A stretch of 64,000 nucleotides of DNA. Source: Leptospira sp. 96542 (GTDB taxonomy: Bacteria; Spirochaetota; Leptospiria; Leptospirales; Leptospiraceae). How positions within the stretch are numbered: the stretch's first letter is position 1; every line of letters starts with the position of its first letter. Below, one piece after another: positions 24,044 to 33,313 of this stretch. The notes under the pieces are model-generated. The model ran no database searches and was not told the DNA's origin. It worked only from the letters and a program-made list of their open reading frames with translations. Location: the NCBI GenBank assembly GCA_029310945.1, contig JARJFC010000011.1:40701-104700 (forward strand). The letters are read 5' to 3'. The translations under genes were made by a program, and so were the position numbers.

Positions 24044-25600
24044 ATGCGGGCAAAATTCTGGTTGGTTCTCGTCCTGTTGGCCTTTTTTGCATCCAACGGT
24101 TGTCTTCACAAACCAGAAGGATTGTATGGGGAAAATATCAGTGGAACTGTGGAGGTTTTGGGTTCTCCCCTGGCAAATGATTCCTTCCATTGTGATCTTT
24201 CTTCCTTCGCATTGGTTTCTGACCTCCACTGGGCGCCGAATCCTTCGAAGGAAGCTGTGAGAGCTTCCCATCTCACCCAAGGACGGTGGGTTCGGTTTTC
24301 ACTTTCGAATGGCTCTGATTTGCCCCGGAGTTTGACCATCCTCGTGCAGTGGGTGAACTTACCGAAAGTTGAGATCTGTTCGGAGACATCGAAAGGGGAT
24401 TTGCTGCTCTCCGACAGTGGGTATGAATGGGAAGATTGGCTCTGGTTTTTATCGCCGTTCCCTCATTTTAATGCGACCCTGAATCCTCTTGAAACTCGTA
24501 CTTTCTATTTGCGTTTGGTTTCGAATGAAAACATCAACTACCCCATTCGGATTGTGTCAGAAAAAATGTTTAGGGGGATTGTTCTTTTTCGTATTTTGAC
24601 CTTTTTGTTTTTTGTAATGGTCGCTTTTGTGTCTTTACTTTGGGCTAGTTCTGAGTATTTGCAATCCAAGCAGGTTGTGTATCTGACTATTTTTTTCCAT
24701 AACCTAATATTCTTTTTACTCGTTTATTCAGTGCATGGGAAGGAACTCGTTTCTTTATTTGGAAATCAAAATATAATAATAAAACGCTTATATTATTTTT
24801 TTCTGTTTTTGAACCACTTCGTATTATTTTGTTATATGGCAAGTTTTGCAATATTTAACGAAAAATCCGATTGGAAAGATTGGAAGTTTTGGATTGTAGC
24901 TGCATCAGGCATTTTTTACCTATTTGTGCCTATATTTCCGCAAGTATATGAATATCGAATATTTTTATTATTGATTCTGTTTGGAGGTGCTTATTTTTAT
25001 TTGTTCCAAACGCATAAAGTTCTACTCCAAAAAGAAAACAAAGAAGAAACAACATACTTTGTGAGTTGGATTTTGTTTTTGACTTTGGTTTTTTTTAAAA
25101 CTTTATATCATTTTGATTTTTACCCATACCAACCATTTTTTATTTACGCTTCAGTATTTTATCTTCCCTTTCTTACAGCAGGTTCCTTTTTATTTCTGCG
25201 AAATTTTGAAAAACGCACCCCTAACAAATTGCGTTTTAGAAATTCAATTTCCCAGATTGAAATTTCAAAATATTTGGAAAATTTAATTCAACTTATGGAA
25301 GTAGATAAAATTTATCTGGAAATCAATTGTAATGAGGAGAATGTTGCAAATCGTTTGGGGATCACATATCATCAGTTAAGTGAGCTTGTGAATTCGGAAT
25401 ATAAAATCAATTTTCCTACTTTATTAAACCAATACCGGGTCAAAGAAGCGACCAATTTGCTTGTTCAAAACAAGGAAATCAATGTCGCCGATATAGGCAA
25501 AATGTCTGGTTTTGGATCGAGATCGGCATTTTATTTGGAATTTAAAAAACAAATGGGTACAAACCCCAACGAATATCGTAAATCAATGAAACCTGAATAG
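24044..25600 (+). CDS. Membrane-anchored AraC-type regulator with 7TM-DISM sensor
   Basis: 518 residues. A signal sequence or lipobox-like N-terminus (AFFASNGC) leads to an extracellular 7TMR-DISM beta domain (about 35-170), then about seven membrane helices (about 180-385), and a cytoplasmic C-terminal AraC helix-turn-helix domain (about 415-515; ENVANRLGITYHQLSELVN, INVADIGKMSGFGSRSAFYLEFKKQMGTNP). It would sense an external ligand and bind DNA without a phosphorelay. It is divergent from the SbtA/porin operon and upstream of the SulP transporter, both of which it could control. No Shine-Dalgarno precedes the ATG. Confidence 0.85.
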   Translation: MRAKFWLVLVLLAFFASNGCLHKPEGLYGENISGTVEVLGSPLANDSFHCDLSSFALVSDLHWAPNPSKEAVRASHLTQGRWVRFSLSNGSDLPRSLTILVQWVNLPKVEICSETSKGDLLLSDSGYEWEDWLWFLSPFPHFNATLNPLETRTFYLRLVSNENINYPIRIVSEKMFRGIVLFRILTFLFFVMVAFVSLLWASSEYLQSKQVVYLTIFFHNLIFFLLVYSVHGKELVSLFGNQNIIIKRLYYFFLFLNHFVLFCYMASFAIFNEKSDWKDWKFWIVAASGIFYLFVPIFPQVYEYRIFLLLILFGGAYFYLFQTHKVLLQKENKEETTYFVSWILFLTLVFFKTLYHFDFYPYQPFFIYASVFYLPFLTAGSFLFLRNFEKRTPNKLRFRNSISQIEISKYLENLIQLMEVDKIYLEINCNEENVANRLGITYHQLSELVNSEYKINFPTLLNQYRVKEATNLLVQNKEINVADIGKMSGFGSRSAFYLEFKKQMGTNPNEYRKSMKPE

Positions 25601-25744
25601 AATCATTCTAACGCGGGAAACTAAATACTCGAATTAGAATTTACGAAAATCCGATCGTATATTTTCAACCACTGAGTTCGAATTTTCTTTCGTCAAAATA
25701 GATTGATTAAAACTTAGTCATATACGACTTCCTCGGAGATACCA

Positions 25745-27352
25745 ATGGGAAATGAATCCTCGCCAAAAGATGGAATTTTAGGTCTAAAAGAAAATTGGCG
25801 GTCGGACATTTTGTCCGGTTTTGTCGTCTTTCTCATTGCACTTCCTCTTTGTTTAGGAATTTCTTTGGCTTCGGGGGCACCTCCGATGGCTGGAATATTT
25901 TCAGGAATTGTCGGTGGAATTTTAGTGTCACTCTTCAGTGGTTCACACCTCACCATCAATGGACCAGCAGCAGGCTTAATTGCGGTGGTTTTGAATAGTA
26001 TTATTGTGTTAGGTGGTGGTGATGCCAAACTTGGATTTGAGCTCACTCTTGCCGCCATAGTATTTGCGGGGGTTATCCAAATTTTACTTGGTTTTGTCCG
26101 TGCGGGTAATTTGACAGTTTATTTTCCAATATCAGTGATTCATGGAATGATGGCGGCCATTGGGATCATTATCATTTCCAAACAATTTTATGTAGCCCTT
26201 GGAATTTCCCCAAATGCAAAAACAATTGCTGGATTGATTTTGGAAATGCCGAGCAGTGTGGTAAACCTAAATCCAAATGTGGCTTTAATTGGCATTGCGA
26301 CAATTGTGGTGATTTCTCTATTAACAATAGTTAAATCGGAAAAGTTGAAAAAAATCCCGGCTCCTCTTTTTGCCGTTATCATTGGAATTTTTTTAGGATA
26401 CATTTTTGATTTAGAAGATGAACATTCCTATACATTGCTTGAACATACATATAAAATTGGTCCTAAAAGTTTAGTGACACTGCCAGACCATGTGACAGAT
26501 GGATTCACATTGCCTAATTTTTCAAAATGGAATGAAGGAATTTTTTGGGTGATGGTTGTGACAATCGCCCTCATTGCAAGTATAGAATCCTTACTCACAG
26601 CGGCGGCTGTTGACAAATCGGATCCTTATTTTAGAAAATCGAATATGGATCGTGAACTTATCGCCAAAGGAGTTGGAAATTTTTTTCTGGGTTGGATCGG
26701 TGGGCTTCCTATCATTGCGGAGGTAGTTCGGTCTTCGGCAAATATCAGTAACGGTGCTAAAACAAGGTGGTCTAATTTTTTTCATGGCATGTTTTTGTTG
26801 CTGTTTATTCTTCTACTGCCTGGCCTTATCCATAGAATTCCGTTGGCATCGCTTGCGGGAATTTTGATTATGGTTGGTTTTCGGTTGGCATCTCCTTCTG
26901 TGCTTTTGGAGACCTATCATAAAGGTTGGGATCAGGTTGTAATATTTTCAATCACTGTAATTTTAACAATCGTTGAAGACTTGTTAATTGGAGTTATGTT
27001 TGGAATTTTGGCCGCTCTCATCATCCAATTGTCGTTTGGAGTAAAACTCAAACATTTGTTTTTGGCGGACATTTCTTTAAAACATAGAAAACAAGTTTAT
27101 TTGTTAAAAATAAAAAAATCATTACTCTTTTCGAATATGATTTCGTTAAAAAGAATGTTAAACAAAATTCCACAAGGAAATCGTATAGCCATTCGTTTTG
27201 AAGATGTGACAATGGTTGGGTTTTCCGCTATCGAATTTTTGCAAGATTTTAAGAGGGACTATGAAACCAGGGGTGGTTTTGTCAAATTATACGGATTTGA
27301 TAGTCTAAAACCGATCTCCCCCTACCCAGGTGCCACGCGGATCCATAAATAA
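25745..27352 (+). CDS. SulP family inorganic anion transporter
   Basis: 535 residues with 10-12 membrane helices. SulP landmarks are LCLGISLASGAPPMAGIFSG, INGPAAGLIAVV, an ESLLTAAAVDK segment and GGLPIIAEVVRSSANISNGAKT. The C-terminal part (about 450-530; RIAIRFEDVTMVGFSAIEFLQDF) is a STAS-like domain. SulP proteins carry sulfate, bicarbonate (BicA) or other anions, often with Na+ or H+. Its nearness to an SbtA-like gene makes bicarbonate a reasonable guess. It has its own 144-bp upstream region. Confidence 0.88.
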   Translation: MGNESSPKDGILGLKENWRSDILSGFVVFLIALPLCLGISLASGAPPMAGIFSGIVGGILVSLFSGSHLTINGPAAGLIAVVLNSIIVLGGGDAKLGFELTLAAIVFAGVIQILLGFVRAGNLTVYFPISVIHGMMAAIGIIIISKQFYVALGISPNAKTIAGLILEMPSSVVNLNPNVALIGIATIVVISLLTIVKSEKLKKIPAPLFAVIIGIFLGYIFDLEDEHSYTLLEHTYKIGPKSLVTLPDHVTDGFTLPNFSKWNEGIFWVMVVTIALIASIESLLTAAAVDKSDPYFRKSNMDRELIAKGVGNFFLGWIGGLPIIAEVVRSSANISNGAKTRWSNFFHGMFLLLFILLLPGLIHRIPLASLAGILIMVGFRLASPSVLLETYHKGWDQVVIFSITVILTIVEDLLIGVMFGILAALIIQLSFGVKLKHLFLADISLKHRKQVYLLKIKKSLLFSNMISLKRMLNKIPQGNRIAIRFEDVTMVGFSAIEFLQDFKRDYETRGGFVKLYGFDSLKPISPYPGATRIHK

Positions 27353-27400
27353 GCGTAAATTTTTCTTGTAAGTCAAACCCAACCAACAAAGATTTTAACC

Positions 27401-28345
27401 ATGTTCCGATTGGTTATTGGTTTTTTTATTTTTATCAACCTTTCATTGGTGGCAAGAGAAGTGCCACGTTTGTCGTCTCGCATCACGGACGAAACATGGA
27501 CCTTGTCGCAAGACTATCTCCAATTTTTAGAACGAAAATTATTAGATCACGAAAGTAAAACTTCTAACCAAGTTGCAGTGCTTATGATTTCCAGTTTGGA
27601 AGGTGAAATATTGGAATCTTACTCGATGAAGGTGGTTGAAAATTGGAGACTCGGTAGGAAAGGCAAAGACAATGGAGTTTTATTGTTAATTGCAAAAGAT
27701 GATCGTGTTCTTCGGATTGAAGTGGGTTATGGATTGGAAGGAAACCTAACGGATATTTTGTGTAGGCATATCATCGAAAAAGAAATCAAACCATTTTTTA
27801 AACAAGGTAAATTTGAGGAAGGCATTTCCTCAGGTGTCAATGCCATCTTGGGTGCGATAGACGGAACATATTCAGTACCTGAACCAAAAGATTATTCTTA
27901 TCTTGGTCCGCTTGAATTTTTGGGAGAGATTGGCGGGGGTGTAGAAGAAAATCCTATACCCTGGGCTTTTTTAGTGCCTATTACTTTGTTTGTTCTAACC
28001 ATTTTGGGAGTATTTACATATGTGGCGGCTCATACTCCGTACGTGGGCTGGTTCATTTATTTTTTTCTATTTCCATTTTGGAGTATATTTCCGACGGCAT
28101 TGTATGGGCCAAATATCGGAGCTTGCGTATTTTTAAGTTATGCGGTTTTTGTTGGTTTGTATAAAATTTATCATCTAGTAACCCCCCACGGTCGAAAACG
28201 AATGAAAAAAATTGGGATTGTGACAGGTGGTTCGGGTGGATCTCGCAGCGGGAGCGGAGGTGGGGGATTTTCATCCTCAAGTTCTGGAGGTTTCCGAGGG
28301 GGCGGTGGCAGTTTTGGTGGCGGTGGGAGTTCTGGAAGTTGGTAA
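27401..28345 (+). CDS. TPM-domain protein (YgcG family)
   Basis: 314 residues: signal peptide, a TPM domain (about 25-150; SNQVAVLMISSL, WRLGRKGKDNGVLLLIAKDDR, RIEVGYGLEGNLTD), two or three membrane helices (about 185-255) and a Gly/Ser-rich tail ending SGSW. TPM domains occur in envelope proteins with phosphatase or photosystem-repair roles; function here is unknown. The tail is low complexity and typical of the family. It lies 48 bp after SulP but a functional link is not evident. Confidence 0.85.
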   Translation: MFRLVIGFFIFINLSLVAREVPRLSSRITDETWTLSQDYLQFLERKLLDHESKTSNQVAVLMISSLEGEILESYSMKVVENWRLGRKGKDNGVLLLIAKDDRVLRIEVGYGLEGNLTDILCRHIIEKEIKPFFKQGKFEEGISSGVNAILGAIDGTYSVPEPKDYSYLGPLEFLGEIGGGVEENPIPWAFLVPITLFVLTILGVFTYVAAHTPYVGWFIYFFLFPFWSIFPTALYGPNIGACVFLSYAVFVGLYKIYHLVTPHGRKRMKKIGIVTGGSGGSRSGSGGGGFSSSSSGGFRGGGGSFGGGGSSGSW

Positions 28346-28350
28346 AAAAA

Positions 28351-28370
28351 GAAAAGTTTTGGAACTTTTC
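28351..28370. promoter_or_regulatory. Perfect 8-bp hairpin upstream of the efflux operon
   Basis: GAAAAGTT-TTGG-AACTTTTC sits between the TPM gene and the TolC gene, 25 bp before the TolC GTG. On the plus strand no T-run follows; on the minus strand seven Ts follow, but no minus-strand gene ends here. It may be an operator for the TetR gene of the efflux operon (32610) or a weak terminator. Confidence 0.45.
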
Positions 28371-28395
28371 GTTACTTTCATCGGTTTAGTATACA

Positions 28396-29736
28396 GTGAA
28401 GTTATCCAGTCTCATTTTAATTTTTTGTTTTGTCCAATTTTCTTTGCTGGCAGAATCAATCGATTTGAATCGATTGTGGAAAGAAGCAGGAGCAACTAAT
28501 CCTGATTTTTTGTATGCTAAGGCGGAATTAGACAGAGCTATTTTTGAAAATGAAAAAAGTTATGCAGGATATCTCCCAACAGTAAATGTTGTAACGTCTG
28601 CAAGGCGGTCGTCTTCCAGTTTTAGCGGAGCAGGTTCTGTTTCAGATCCAGCATTAACATCCTCTAACCAAGGTGGAAACAATACAGATCAAAATTCAGG
28701 ATCAAGTTCTCGACCTTCAGAGGTCAATCGGTATTCGGTGGGACTAACAACAAACCAGAACCTATTTGCGGGTTTTCGTGATAAAAGTACGATCGAAAGA
28801 ACCGAAGCTCTGGTAGCAGTCGCAAAGCAAACGTTAAAAGATACGATGGTTCGGATTAGTTTTGAACTTCGGACTGCCTACGCACAATTATTGTTTTCTA
28901 AACAATCTTTTATTCTTGCTAAAAAAATTTACGAAAGACGAAAAAAAAATAGAGATTTAGTGGGATTACGATACGAAGTAGGGCGTGAACACAAAGGAAG
29001 TTTTTTACTGAGTGAATCATTCGTAAACCAATCTGATTATGAAGTAAAAGTTGCAGAGAGATTATTTGAATCCAATACCAATGAGATAGAAAGAATTTTA
29101 TCATCTAAATTATCACTCAATTTGAATATTGAATTTTTCGAAGAAACACTGCCAACAAAAGAGATTGTTAGTAGTAAACTCGAAGTTTACATCGCAGAAC
29201 ACCCAGCGCTTATGGCCGAACAAGCAAAAGTACGAGCCGCACAAGCTGGGATTGGTGTTGCCGAAAGTGGTTTTTATCCTGATTTGAGTTTGAGCGCGAC
29301 AGTGACAAGGCAAGACGATGTATGGTTACCAAAACCAAGAAATTATAGTTTTGGTCTTAATTTAACCTATCCCTTGTTTAATGGCGGGAGAGATTATTAT
29401 AATGTTAAAATTGCTCGTTCAGAATACGAAAAGGCAGTGCATACAAGGGATTCAAAAAAAAATTCACTCCTTTATAGTTTACAACAATCTTTTTTTAATT
29501 ATAAAAATAGTATAGACCAACTAGAAGTATTGAATGGTTTTTATTTGGCAGCGGAAACAAGGGCTGTGATTGCGAGGTCTCAATATTCGAATGGACTCAT
29601 AAGTTTTGAAAATTGGGATATCATCGAAAATGATTTGATTAGTCGTGAAAAAAATCTTTTACAAGGTAAACGTGAAAGTTATTTGAATTTTGCAATTTTA
29701 CAAAGGAATATGGGTAAAATTTTTGGTGAAGAATAA
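28396..29736 (+). CDS. TolC-family outer-membrane efflux protein
   Basis: 446 residues from a GTG start; signal peptide to about residue 19 (FSLLAES). It has two OEP halves with long coiled-coil helices: TKTNQ-like SVGLTTNQNLFAGFRDKS, RTAYAQLLFSKQSF, then AEQAKVRAAQAGIGVAESGFYPDLSLSATV and SFGLNLTYPLFNGG. It forms the outer-membrane tunnel of a tripartite pump. Its 3' end overlaps the adaptor gene by 11 bp, and it is first in the operon TolC-adaptor-MacB-TetR. Confidence 0.88.
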   Translation: MKLSSLILIFCFVQFSLLAESIDLNRLWKEAGATNPDFLYAKAELDRAIFENEKSYAGYLPTVNVVTSARRSSSSFSGAGSVSDPALTSSNQGGNNTDQNSGSSSRPSEVNRYSVGLTTNQNLFAGFRDKSTIERTEALVAVAKQTLKDTMVRISFELRTAYAQLLFSKQSFILAKKIYERRKKNRDLVGLRYEVGREHKGSFLLSESFVNQSDYEVKVAERLFESNTNEIERILSSKLSLNLNIEFFEETLPTKEIVSSKLEVYIAEHPALMAEQAKVRAAQAGIGVAESGFYPDLSLSATVTRQDDVWLPKPRNYSFGLNLTYPLFNGGRDYYNVKIARSEYEKAVHTRDSKKNSLLYSLQQSFFNYKNSIDQLEVLNGFYLAAETRAVIARSQYSNGLISFENWDIIENDLISREKNLLQGKRESYLNFAILQRNMGKIFGEE

Positions 29737-30667
29737 ATGGTTTTGGATTTCCATTCTACTAATCATATCGGTTGTTGGGTTTTTATTTTTTAATTCATCA
29801 AAATCAGAAAAATACACAATCGAAGAAACCAAGGTGATAAAAAACGATTTGGTTATACCCGTGCGTGCAAGTGGCATTGCTGTTCCTAGAAACCGTTTGG
29901 AAATCAAACCACCCATAGCGGGCAGGGTTGAATCTGTGCTTGTTGCAGAGGGGGATGTGGTTCCTCGCGGTCGGATCATTGCTTGGATGAGTTCAACGGA
30001 AAGAGCGGCTTTGCTCGATGCAGCCCGCACTAAAAGTGCGGAAGAAATTAAACAATGGGAAGATTTTTATAAACCAACACCTGTTATATCGCCACTAAGA
30101 GGTCTTGTCATTGCTGCCAACATACGTGCTGGCCAAACTGTGACCCAACAGGATATACTTTATGTTTTGTCTGACAGTTTGATGGTGCAAGCAAAGGTAG
30201 ACGAAACTGATCTTTCTAAAATCAAAATAGGCCAAAAGGCAAAAGTCAGCGTAGATTCTTTCTCCAATGTCATTGTGGCAGGTAAAGTGAGTCACATTGC
30301 TTACGAGGCAATCACAGAAAACAATGTGACCTTATACAATGTAGATTTAGAATTAACTCCAGTACCTGAATTTTTACGAAGTGGAATGTCGATTACTCTC
30401 GATTTTATTTTATCTGAGCAAAATGATGTATTGTTGTTAAAGTCAGAGTTTTTGAAACAAAACTCTAATAAAAACTTTGTTTTGGTAAAAGATAATGGAA
30501 AGTTAATCGAAAAAGAAGTTGGAATAGGAACTTCTGATGATATGCATACAGTCATTGAATGGGGGTTAAATGAAGGCGAGGTTGTGTTTCGTAAGAAAAA
30601 AAATGTGGATAAAAAAACAAATCCAAGTTCGAGTCCTTTCTCCACCCCAAGAGTTCCTAAGAGATAA
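29726..30667 (+). CDS. Efflux periplasmic adaptor (HlyD/MacA type)
   Basis: About 313 residues if started at the GTG at 29726 (VKNKWFWISILL); an upstream TTG at 29690 gives 325 residues. One N-terminal membrane helix, a barrel-sandwich/lipoyl domain (EIKPPIAGRVESVLVAEGDVVPRGRIIAW; PVISPLRGLVIAANIRAGQTV) and a beta-barrel (VQAKVDETDLSKIKIGQKAKVSVDSF). The coiled hairpin is very short (about AARTKSAEEIKQWEDF), shorter than in MacA. It links the MacB-type ABC transporter at 30670 to TolC at 28396. Confidence 0.85.
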   Translation: MKNKWFWISILLIISVVGFLFFNSSKSEKYTIEETKVIKNDLVIPVRASGIAVPRNRLEIKPPIAGRVESVLVAEGDVVPRGRIIAWMSSTERAALLDAARTKSAEEIKQWEDFYKPTPVISPLRGLVIAANIRAGQTVTQQDILYVLSDSLMVQAKVDETDLSKIKIGQKAKVSVDSFSNVIVAGKVSHIAYEAITENNVTLYNVDLELTPVPEFLRSGMSITLDFILSEQNDVLLLKSEFLKQNSNKNFVLVKDNGKLIEKEVGIGTSDDMHTVIEWGLNEGEVVFRKKKNVDKKTNPSSSPFSTPRVPKR

Positions 30668-30669
30668 AA

Positions 30670-32613
30670 TTGATCGCTATCCAGTTAGAACAACTTTCAA
30701 AATTTTATAAAATTGGAAAAGAACGGTTCCAAGTTTTAAAAAACATTTCTCTCACGATTCATGAAGGTGAATTTGTTGCCATCATGGGTGCCTCGGGGTC
30801 GGGTAAATCTACCCTATTACAAATTTTAGGATTACTCGATGATGCTGATACAGGAAGTTATCATTTGTTTGGTGTGAATACTCGAAACCAAACAAATGAT
30901 TTTTTGGCAGACCTGCGAGGCACAACAATTGGTTTTATTTTCCAACAATTCCATCTATTGCAAAAAACCAATGCTTTGAACAATGTATTACTCCCCACAT
31001 TGTATTCATTAGTCAATGAACCTATACAAACTGCGAAACAACTTTTGGAAAAAGTGGGTTTGGCGTCTCGTTTAGAACACGCTCCCAATGAATTGTCTGG
31101 TGGCCAACAACAACGTGTAGCCATAGCCAGATCTCTTATGAATGATCCAAAAATTATTTTTGCGGATGAACCAACAGGCAATTTGGATTCTAAAAGTAAA
31201 ATTGACATTATGAGCGAACTCATTCGGTTGCATGAAGAGGGACGAACCATTGTTATGGTCACTCATGAGCCAGAAATGGCAAAGTATTGCGAACGAATCA
31301 TCCAATTTTCAGATGGCGAAATCATTTCTGATAAAAAACAAAAACCCATAAAACCAAAACACTTAGACACTAAACTCAGTGTTCGCAAAAAACGGATAGA
31401 AATCATTTTGGGAATTTTTAAACAATCGGTGATTTCGCTTTTGGCAAATAGGTTACGATCGTTTTTGTCTGCTTTGGGCATTTTATTTGGTGTCGCTTGT
31501 GTGATTTGTGTGATGGCTCTCGGTGAAGGAGCTAAAAAAAATATTGAGGATCAGTTTTCATCCATGGGAGCAAACCTACTCATTGTTAGGACGGGTGGAA
31601 TGAGGAGCGGTGGAGTTTCTTTGGAAGCCGGTTCGGTCAATCGACTGGATTTATTCGATTTGGAGGCAATCAAAAGGAAATTTCCATTTATCCAAAATAT
31701 AACAGCAACTGTCAATGCTCGTGGGCAAGTAGTTTATGCCAATAAGAACTGGAATAGTTATATCATGGGTGTTTCACCTTCTTACGAACAATTACGAAAT
31801 TTACAACCTGCCGAGGGTCGGTTTTTTTCTGAAACCGAAGTGAATCATAAATCATTGGTATGCCTTGTGGGCGCAACTGTTCTAAGAGAGTTATATGATA
31901 ACAAACAAGCAGTTGGAACATATATAAAAATCAATCGAATTCAATTTAAGGTAATAGGTGTTCTGCCTGAAAAAGGGAGCGCTGGATTTCGAGACCAAGA
32001 TGATGTGATTCTTGTTCCCATCACGACTGCTATGCGGAGACTGATGAATAAAGATTCGGTGGATGGGTTGGAAATGGAAGTGTCCGAATCAGAAGATAGA
32101 GAAAGTTTTATATCCGAATTAAAATCTCTATTGCATGGCAGGCATGGTACTAACGAGTCAATGGGAAATATTTACCAAATACTCAGCATGGCCGATATCC
32201 AAGCAGCAGTTTCTGAAACGAGTGAAACTATGTCCTCACTCCTCATTGCACTTGCTGTTATTTCCCTTGTTGTGGGTGGGATCGGGATTATGAACATTAT
32301 GCTTGTATCTGTCAAAGAAAGAACCAAAGAAATTGGACTCCGAAAGGCATTGGGTGCACGGGAATCGGACATTCGGATGCAATTTTTGATCGAGTCATCA
32401 CTCACCAGTCTCAGCGGTGGAATCGCTGGTGTATTCTTTGGGATTTTAATCGTATATTTTTTACAAGTGTATTTTGGATGGACAATTGTATTGTCCTTTC
32501 CTTCTATTGGTATTGCTTTTTTGTTTTCCATAAGCATTGGAATTTTATTTGGATGGTGGCCTTCCGAATATGCTTCAAAATTAAGCCCGATCATTGCGTT
32601 GCGTTCAGAATGA
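30670..32613 (+). CDS. macB: MacB-type ABC transporter (ATPase fused to permease)
   Basis: 647 residues from a TTG start, 2 bp after the adaptor. The N-terminal ATPase (1-220) has Walker [10 protein letters not shown], signature [15 protein letters not shown] and Walker [13 protein letters not shown]. The C-terminal half has four membrane helices, a periplasmic MacB core domain and the FtsX motif ([23 protein letters not shown]). MacB works by mechanotransmission to push substrates such as antibiotics, toxins or lipids through MacA-TolC. The substrate here is unknown. Confidence 0.88.
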   Translation: MIAIQLEQLSKFYKIGKERFQVLKNISLTIHEGEFVAIMGASGSGKSTLLQILGLLDDADTGSYHLFGVNTRNQTNDFLADLRGTTIGFIFQQFHLLQKTNALNNVLLPTLYSLVNEPIQTAKQLLEKVGLASRLEHAPNELSGGQQQRVAIARSLMNDPKIIFADEPTGNLDSKSKIDIMSELIRLHEEGRTIVMVTHEPEMAKYCERIIQFSDGEIISDKKQKPIKPKHLDTKLSVRKKRIEIILGIFKQSVISLLANRLRSFLSALGILFGVACVICVMALGEGAKKNIEDQFSSMGANLLIVRTGGMRSGGVSLEAGSVNRLDLFDLEAIKRKFPFIQNITATVNARGQVVYANKNWNSYIMGVSPSYEQLRNLQPAEGRFFSETEVNHKSLVCLVGATVLRELYDNKQAVGTYIKINRIQFKVIGVLPEKGSAGFRDQDDVILVPITTAMRRLMNKDSVDGLEMEVSESEDRESFISELKSLLHGRHGTNESMGNIYQILSMADIQAAVSETSETMSSLLIALAVISLVVGGIGIMNIMLVSVKERTKEIGLRKALGARESDIRMQFLIESSLTSLSGGIAGVFFGILIVYFLQVYFGWTIVLSFPSIGIAFLFSISIGILFGWWPSEYASKLSPIIALRSE

Positions 32614-33236
32614 ATCCAGACATTAACATTAGAAAATTACCAAAACAAAAACGATCCAGAGAACGATACCAAAAAATTATGGAAACTGCATTCGACTTGT
32701 TAGGTGAAGTTGGTTACGATGCACTCACAACTGATTTAATCGCAGAAAGGTCAGAAATATCAGTAGGTTCTATATACCAATTTTTCCCAAATAAAGAATC
32801 GATCATTTACACTCATGCTGAGATTTGTTTTATGAATTTGCATGATTATTTTTTTGGTTTAATACAAAATGAAGTGAATCAAAGAAAAGAATTTGATGAT
32901 AGTTTTGTAACATACACATTGAATTTATTCGAAAAGTCGCTTCAGGAAGTGAAAGGTTATCATTTGATAGGTTCTATCATTTATACAAATGCAGAACTTG
33001 CAAGACTCGACAGGGAAAGTAACAAACGTTTTGCGGAATCGTTATCCAAGATCGTAATCCTTCCTTTTTTTCCCAATGTGGAGAAAACCCGAGCCTATTT
33101 TATATCCGTAATGATTGTAGAAATTGTAGACAGTGTTTTTAAAAAACTAATCCAAATCCCCACACAGATGGAAAAAAAAGGAATCATGTTTGAGTTGGAA
33201 TCTTTGCTCCTCATATATTTTTCTTCCATGAAATGA
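32610..33236 (+). CDS. TetR/AcrR regulator of the efflux operon
   Basis: 208 residues. The start is the ATG at 32610, overlapping the MacB stop as ATGA. The helix-turn-helix (RERYQKIMETAFDLLGEVGYDALTTDLIAERSEISVGSIYQFF) is followed by a ligand domain without recognisable identity. Position at the end of the TolC-adaptor-MacB operon suggests feedback repression, perhaps through the inverted repeat at 28351-28370. Confidence 0.87.
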   Translation: MNPDINIRKLPKQKRSRERYQKIMETAFDLLGEVGYDALTTDLIAERSEISVGSIYQFFPNKESIIYTHAEICFMNLHDYFFGLIQNEVNQRKEFDDSFVTYTLNLFEKSLQEVKGYHLIGSIIYTNAELARLDRESNKRFAESLSKIVILPFFPNVEKTRAYFISVMIVEIVDSVFKKLIQIPTQMEKKGIMFELESLLLIYFSSMK

Positions 33237-33313
33237 TTTACCGTTGACAAAGTTTTGCCGCAAGTTTATAATTTCTAAACGTGAGGCTACCCTCATATTT
33301 TTGCGTGGGGACT

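Noticed and set aside
28200..28345. Gly/Ser-rich repeats looking like a tandem DNA repeat
   Set aside because: This is the low-complexity C-terminal tail usual in TPM-domain proteins and is in frame.
32172..32594. 140-codon minus-strand frame
   Set aside because: Antisense to the FtsX-like permease part of the MacB gene.
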